A stretch of DNA of 64,000 nucleotides from contig NZ_CP152413.1 of NCBI RefSeq assembly GCF_038967635.1, forward strand, positions 930,001 to 994,000, read 5' to 3'. A program made the position numbers and the translations under genes. The stretch is from Bradyrhizobium sp. B124. Its GTDB lineage: Bacteria > Pseudomonadota > Alphaproteobacteria > Rhizobiales > Xanthobacteraceae. Position 1 is the first letter of the stretch; each line of letters opens with the position of its first letter. Below are positions 60,225 to 64,000 of the stretch, in pieces. The notes below the pieces were generated by a model that saw only the letters and a list, made by a program, of their open reading frames with translations, ran no database searches and had not been told where the DNA came from.

Positions 60225-60252
60225 AAAGCCCCGCGCACTGCGGGGCTTTTTT
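60225..60252 (+). terminator. Intrinsic terminator after cupin gene
   Basis: aaagccccgc, short loop, gcggggctttttt; 22 bases after the stop codon. Confidence 0.9.
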
Positions 60253-60266
60253 GTTGCTCGTATGCG

Positions 60267-60351
60267 CAGCCCGGATGGAGCGAAGCGCAATCCGGGATTG
60301 TCACCGCGGGACAAGTTGCCCCGGATTTCGCTTCGCTCCATCCGGGCTACG
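60267..60351. repeat. Palindromic repeat (agcccggatggagcgaag type)
   Basis: Inverted arms agcccggatggagcgaagcg and cttcgctccatccgggct enclose caatccggg/cccggat. A dispersed Bradyrhizobium-type element sitting between the convergent cupin and DUF2147 genes. Confidence 0.75.
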
Positions 60352-60363
60352 ATTTGCAGGCAA

Positions 60364-61158
60364 TCAATTCACCCGCGTCCAGGTCTGGCCGCCGCAGAAC
60401 ATGCCGCCGAACGCGCAGCCCTGGACGCGCAGCGTGTCGGGGCTCTTCAGGGCGATCGTGGAATCGTAGGTGCTGCCGCTGTTCGGATCGAAGATGCGGC
60501 CGCTCCATTTGTCCTTGCCCGGCTTCATGTTGATCAGAACCTGCTCGCCGTTGGTGTTCGATTTCTTGTCGACCGAGTAACCGCAGAGATTGGCGCCGCA
60601 TTGCTCGATGCGGACCTTGCCTTCCTTCTCTTCGGTCAGCCAGACGCCGAGCGGCGAGTTGGCTTGTTGCACGGGGTTCGCTGCCGGCTTGGGCGCAGAC
60701 GATGCGGCGCCGACGGTGGGCGCTGAAGCGGGTTTTGCCGCCGGCGTCGCGCTTTGTTGCACAACTGGCGGCGCGGGCGGTGGCGGCGGTGTGGTCGCTG
60801 CCGTGGCCGGAGGGACGCTCGTGCTCGCGGGCTCTATCGTTGTTGCGGGCGCCGCCGGAGCAGCCGCCTGATCAATGGCAGAAGGAGAGGGTGAGGCAGC
60901 GACTGCGGGGGGCGTGGCAGGCACGGACGGAGAATCCGTCCTGGCATCCTTTGGAGCCGTCTCGCGCTTCTGCTCGGCGTCCCTATGCTTGGCGCGCTTG
61001 GTGCTGCGGCCGGTATTGTCATAGACGCCGGGGATCGAAACCGTTCCACGATCGGGATCGATACGAATGGTGCGGCCGCCGTAATCGAACGTATATTGCG
61101 CCTGCGCTGTCGCCGTGCTGGCCAGCACAAGCGTGGCGATCGCCAGAAGCTTTCTCAT
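60364..61158 (-). CDS. DUF2147-domain secreted protein with Pro/Ala-rich linker
   Basis: A 264-residue exported protein. Signal peptide MRKLLAIATLVLASTATAQA, a small N-terminal segment (YTFDYGGRTIRIDPDRG), a long Ala/Pro/Thr-rich linker (about 60-165), then the DUF2147 domain SPLGVWLTEEKEGKVRIEQC, LCGYSVDKKS, KDKWSGRIFDPNSGSTYDS and GCAFGGMFCGGQTWTRV. Cysteines suggest a disulphide. Function is unknown; the domain is often seen in rhizobial periplasmic proteins. Start ATG 61158 with ggagg upstream. Confidence 0.85.
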   Translation of the reverse strand: MRKLLAIATLVLASTATAQAQYTFDYGGRTIRIDPDRGTVSIPGVYDNTGRSTKRAKHRDAEQKRETAPKDARTDSPSVPATPPAVAASPSPSAIDQAAAPAAPATTIEPASTSVPPATAATTPPPPPAPPVVQQSATPAAKPASAPTVGAASSAPKPAANPVQQANSPLGVWLTEEKEGKVRIEQCGANLCGYSVDKKSNTNGEQVLINMKPGKDKWSGRIFDPNSGSTYDSTIALKSPDTLRVQGCAFGGMFCGGQTWTRVN

Positions 61159-61344
61159 CTCGACCTCCAGTGCAGGGAATCCCTTTCGCGAGGCTATTTG
61201 GTGGCTGCCTCGCTGAACGTGCCCCAAATCACGGTCAGAACATGAGTCGTGTCCTCGCGCCCCAGGTTCAAATCACCGGATTGCGATCTGGTTTCAGGCC
61301 GCGCGCATCAATTTGCGGCCCGCGAGCAGTGAACTTGACCCAGG

Positions 61345-62118
61345 CTATTCAAACCACGCGGCATAGATCTTCGCGTAGCTGCCGTCTTCGCGCGCGATGT
61401 GGAGCCACTGGTCGACGAACGCCTTCAAGGCGACGTCGCGCTGCATCCAGTAGGCCTTTTCCGCGAAGTCGAACGGCTTGTCGGGATGCACGGCGCAGAG
61501 CACGCCGGGATGCAGCTTCTGCTGATAGCGCGTCTCGGACGCGTCGGTCATCATCAGGTCGGCGTCACCCTTGGCGATCTCGTCGAAGATTTTGGTGTTG
61601 TCGTTGAAGACACGGATGTCGGCGGCCTTCACGTTGGCGCGCGCAAAACGCTCGTTGGTGCCGCCGGGATTGACGATGACACGGGTGCCGGGCTTGTCGA
61701 TCTCGGCGATCGTCTCAAACTTGCCCTTGTCGGCGCAGCGTGCGATCGGCGTCTTGCCCTCGCGCATGATCGGCGTCGAGAACAGACCCTTCTTTTGTCG
61801 GTGGAAGGTGATGGAGACGCCGCCCATCGCGATGTCGAAATTGTCGGCCTCGAAATCCTTCATCATCTGCGGCCACGATGTCGGCACGAACTCGACCTTG
61901 ACGCCGAGCGCCTTGCCGAGCGATTGCGCCATGTCGACGTCGAAGCCGCGAAACGCCTTCGTCTCCTTGTCGAGCGCCGTGAAGGGCGGGTAGTCGCCGG
62001 TCATGCCGACGCGCAGCGTGCCGCGCTTGACGATCTCATCGAGCCGGGACGGCGCCGGCTGCGCTTGCGCAGCAGAAACAAGCAAAGCGAGAACGAGGCC
62101 GGCCAGCGCGCGAAACAT
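61345..62118 (-). CDS. Periplasmic family-3 binding protein, PheC (cyclohexadienyl dehydratase)-like
   Basis: A 257-residue exported protein (signal MFRALAGLVLALLVSAAQAQ). The fold is that of ABC family-3 binding proteins (RGTLRVGMTGDYPPFTALD), but motifs VIVNPGGTNERFARANV, DADLMMTDASETRYQQKLHP and FAEKAYWMQRDVALKAFVDQ match the cyclohexadienyl/arogenate dehydratase branch (PheC), which makes phenylpyruvate from prephenate in the periplasm. Family placement is by motif only; no ABC permease genes adjoin, which favours the enzyme over a transporter part. ATG 62118 has a ggagag site; the TTG one codon earlier is ignored. Confidence 0.75.
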   Translation of the reverse strand: MFRALAGLVLALLVSAAQAQPAPSRLDEIVKRGTLRVGMTGDYPPFTALDKETKAFRGFDVDMAQSLGKALGVKVEFVPTSWPQMMKDFEADNFDIAMGGVSITFHRQKKGLFSTPIMREGKTPIARCADKGKFETIAEIDKPGTRVIVNPGGTNERFARANVKAADIRVFNDNTKIFDEIAKGDADLMMTDASETRYQQKLHPGVLCAVHPDKPFDFAEKAYWMQRDVALKAFVDQWLHIAREDGSYAKIYAAWFE

Positions 62119-62169
62119 CAAGTTCTCTCCATCCGCTTTTTTGCGATGCCCGTGAGCACGTATCGCGTT

Positions 62170-62829
62170 TCAGGCCTCGTTGCGGTCCTTGCTCTCCTGA
62201 AGGGCGGCCGCCGTGCGGCTGACGATCTCGTGCCTGAAATGCTCGAAGCGCCGCCGCGCTTCGGCCTCGCGATCGTCGACGAATTTGATCGCGGCGTCCC
62301 TGTCCATCGGGCCGTTGACCAGCGGGGTCGATCCTTCGCCGACGGTCTCGTCGACATAGTATTGGGCGCCGTCCTCGCGCACCGTCCAGCGAAACCGCAG
62401 CGCGGCCATCGGGCCTGGTCCGGACTTGGAATAGCCATTGGCCTCGATCGGCTGAGGCGGCGGGATCGGCTCTGGCTCCGGCACGCTCGGCTCGGGTTCG
62501 CTTGGCTCGGTCTCACTCGGCTCAGACTGTTCGACCAGGAGCTCGGACTCCTCGATCGACGCAGGCTCAACCGTCGTCGGCTCGGCAGGCGCGGCGTCCA
62601 TCGACTCCGTCTTGATGGACACGGCCTCGACGGTAACGACCTCGATGGATGTTGGCAGGGGCGGTGGCATCGCTATCGAGACCGGCGGCTCCTCGGCAGG
62701 CTCAGGTGCGTTGTCCGCCGCTTTGTCGGACGACTTGGTGTCAGACGGCTTGGACTTCTCGGGAGGCGTCGTCGTCTGATCGAGAATGCTCGCGATTGCG
62801 GCGAGCGCATTGTCGGTCGGGTCACTCAC
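62170..62829 (-). CDS. Acidic Pro/Glu-rich protein of unknown function
   Basis: A 219-residue protein. The start is GTG 62829 (MSDPTDNALAAIASILDQTT) with gggag upstream; the frame continues to 63009 but the upstream part reads like non-coding. Residues 20-135 are Pro/Glu/Ser rich (SEPSETEPSEPEPSVPEPEP). The last 80 are a compact domain (MAALRFRWTVREDGAQYYVD, then INRD-like MDRDAAIKFVDDREAEARRR) ending in a helical basic tail. I do not recognise the family. It lies between the PheC-like and amidase genes on the same strand. Confidence 0.6.
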   Translation of the reverse strand: MSDPTDNALAAIASILDQTTTPPEKSKPSDTKSSDKAADNAPEPAEEPPVSIAMPPPLPTSIEVVTVEAVSIKTESMDAAPAEPTTVEPASIEESELLVEQSEPSETEPSEPEPSVPEPEPIPPPQPIEANGYSKSGPGPMAALRFRWTVREDGAQYYVDETVGEGSTPLVNGPMDRDAAIKFVDDREAEARRRFEHFRHEIVSRTAAALQESKDRNEA

Positions 62830-62920
62830 GGTTCGGTCTCCCAGGCATGACGCCGGCGGAATCGTGCCGACGCCCTTCCTATCTACCTGATTGGACTGCC
62901 CTTTGTCGCGTCCGATTGAG

Positions 62921-64000
62921 CTAGGCGCAAACCGGCGGACGCCGGTCCTTCCAGGGACGAGCCTGTTCGAGCTGGCCGGCCAGGCGGAAAAGCAGCCCTT
63001 CCTCGCCAAGCTTGGCCGCGAACATCATGCCGAGCGGCAGACCGGCCTTGTTCCAGGCCAGCGGCACCGACATCGCCGGCTGCCCGGACATGTTGAACAT
63101 CGAGGTGCCAGGCATGTAGCGGCGCAGCACCGGCGCGATGTGGGTCAGGTCCTCGGACATCGTGTTCAGCTCGCCAATGCGTAGCGGCGGTGCGCACAGC
63201 GTCGGGCTGAGGAAGATGTCGCAGCCCTCGAAAAAGGTCGCAAGCCCGCGCGAGATTTGGAACGCCGCAAGCTGCGCGGCGACGTAGTCGGCGGGGGTCA
63301 TCTTGACCGAGTTCTGGCCGCTGGAGAGCGTCAGCCGCTCGACATCGTCCGAGGTCAGCGTGCGCCCGACGCGCTGTTCGAGCAGGCGGATGGTCAGCGC
63401 CGTGTTGCCGCCGACGATTGTTGTCATGACCGCGGCGGGATCGGCGGCAAGCGGCGGCGCGCGCTCCTCGACATGATGGCCGAGGCCCGCGAGCAGCTTG
63501 GCGATGTCGCGGACCGCCGCGGCAATTTCGCGATCGATCGCATCGCCATAGGGCGACTTGTCGGTGAAGCTGATGCGCAGATGGCCGGGATCGCGGCCGA
63601 CTTCCTGGGAAAACGGCCGCTCCGGCGGCGGCGCGACATAGAGGCTCGACGGCTCCGGGCCATGGATCGCATCCATCATGACCGCGCTGTCGCGGACGCT
63701 GATGCTCAGCACATGGCCGACGGAGAAACCGCCCCAGCCTTCGCCGCGATCGGGACCGCAGGGGTTGCGGGCGCGCGTCGGCTTCATGCCGAACACGCCG
63801 GAGGCAGAGGCGGGGATCCGGATCGAGCCGCCGCCGTCGCTCGCATGCGCGACGGGCAGGATGCGCGCGGCGACCGCGGCCCCCGCGCCGCCGGACGAGC
63901 CGCCGGAGGAATGGTCGAGATTCCAGGGATTGCGGGTCGGGCCGAACAGGCGCGATTCCGTCGTCGGCATCAGGCCGAATTCCGGGCTCGCACTCTTGCC
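62921..64000 (-). CDS. Amidase (amidase signature family), partial at window end
   Basis: About 360 residues visible; the N-terminus, with the catalytic Lys, lies beyond 64000. The amidase signature is present: HSSGGSSGGAGAAVAARILP, then SDGGGSIRIPASASGVFGMK with the cis-Ser/Ser pair, and SMFNMSGQPAMSVPLAWNKA near the C-terminus. It hydrolyses an amide bond; the substrate is not evident. The sequence at the window edge (GKSASPEFGL before MPTTE) is in frame, so the gene continues. The methionine at 63970 is internal. Confidence 0.88.
   Translation of the reverse strand, partial: GKSASPEFGLMPTTESRLFGPTRNPWNLDHSSGGSSGGAGAAVAARILPVAHASDGGGSIRIPASASGVFGMKPTRARNPCGPDRGEGWGGFSVGHVLSISVRDSAVMMDAIHGPEPSSLYVAPPPERPFSQEVGRDPGHLRISFTDKSPYGDAIDREIAAAVRDIAKLLAGLGHHVEERAPPLAADPAAVMTTIVGGNTALTIRLLEQRVGRTLTSDDVERLTLSSGQNSVKMTPADYVAAQLAAFQISRGLATFFEGCDIFLSPTLCAPPLRIGELNTMSEDLTHIAPVLRRYMPGTSMFNMSGQPAMSVPLAWNKAGLPLGMMFAAKLGEEGLLFRLAGQLEQARPWKDRRPPVCA

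Overview
The window looks like a chromosomal segment of a Bradyrhizobium-type alphaproteobacterium (order Hyphomicrobiales). The grounds are high-GC coding, Bradyrhizobium-style cargo (phosphatidylcholine synthase, IalB family, DUF2147, NasT/NasS, oleate hydratase), and many palindromic intergenic repeats of the kinds familiar from that genus. This assignment comes from family recognition only; no database search was possible.

Layout. 1-4.5 kb: acetate-type symporter pair (yjcH-actP), a LysR regulator and a divergent nitrilase, separated by a RIME-like repeat. 4.5-6.4 kb: a lower-GC three-gene operon encoding a helical small protein, a tandem nucleoside-deoxyribosyltransferase/TIR-like protein and a small membrane protein. 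6.7-12.6 kb: class III nucleotide cyclase, oleate hydratase, RDD membrane protein, GAF-GGDEF-PilZ-like diguanylate cyclase, acyltransferase 3. 12.9-22.4 kb: glmS, DUF502 protein, a GIY-YIG gene between two 86-bp palindromes, recG, sdhE and mfd.

22.4-36.2 kb is the most unusual part: two very large paralogous repeat proteins (1997 and 1967 aa) built from strand-loop-strand (AIDA/TibA-type, O-heptosylation-target) repeats plus 109-residue repeats, with no beta-barrel. A tandem duplication has left clear footprints here: a second copy of the mfd 3' end, a duplicated structured leader, a decayed 5' remnant of a further copy, duplicated 3' hairpins that covary, and the frameshifted 3' remnant of a TibC/Aah-type O-heptosyltransferase gene directly upstream of the first giant gene.

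36.2-50.4 kb: degenerate GGDEF protein, AMP-binding protein with a damaged P-loop, YejA-like binding protein, IalB family protein, MFS exporter, hspQ, AEC permease, UbiH-type hydroxylase, pcs-terC, quinone oxidoreductase and a class-III aminotransferase. 50.4-56.2 kb: an Arg-rich 29-codon ORF with a terminator, a DUF4242-like protein, rimO, an orphan Imm21 immunity gene, the nasT-nasS nitrate-sensing pair, a 50-aa membrane peptide and a secreted Tyr/Gly-rich protein. 56.3-64 kb: pxpBCA 5-oxoprolinase operon with a divergent RraA-like/cupin pair, a DUF2147 protein, a PheC-like periplasmic protein, an acidic Pro-rich protein and an amidase running off the window end.
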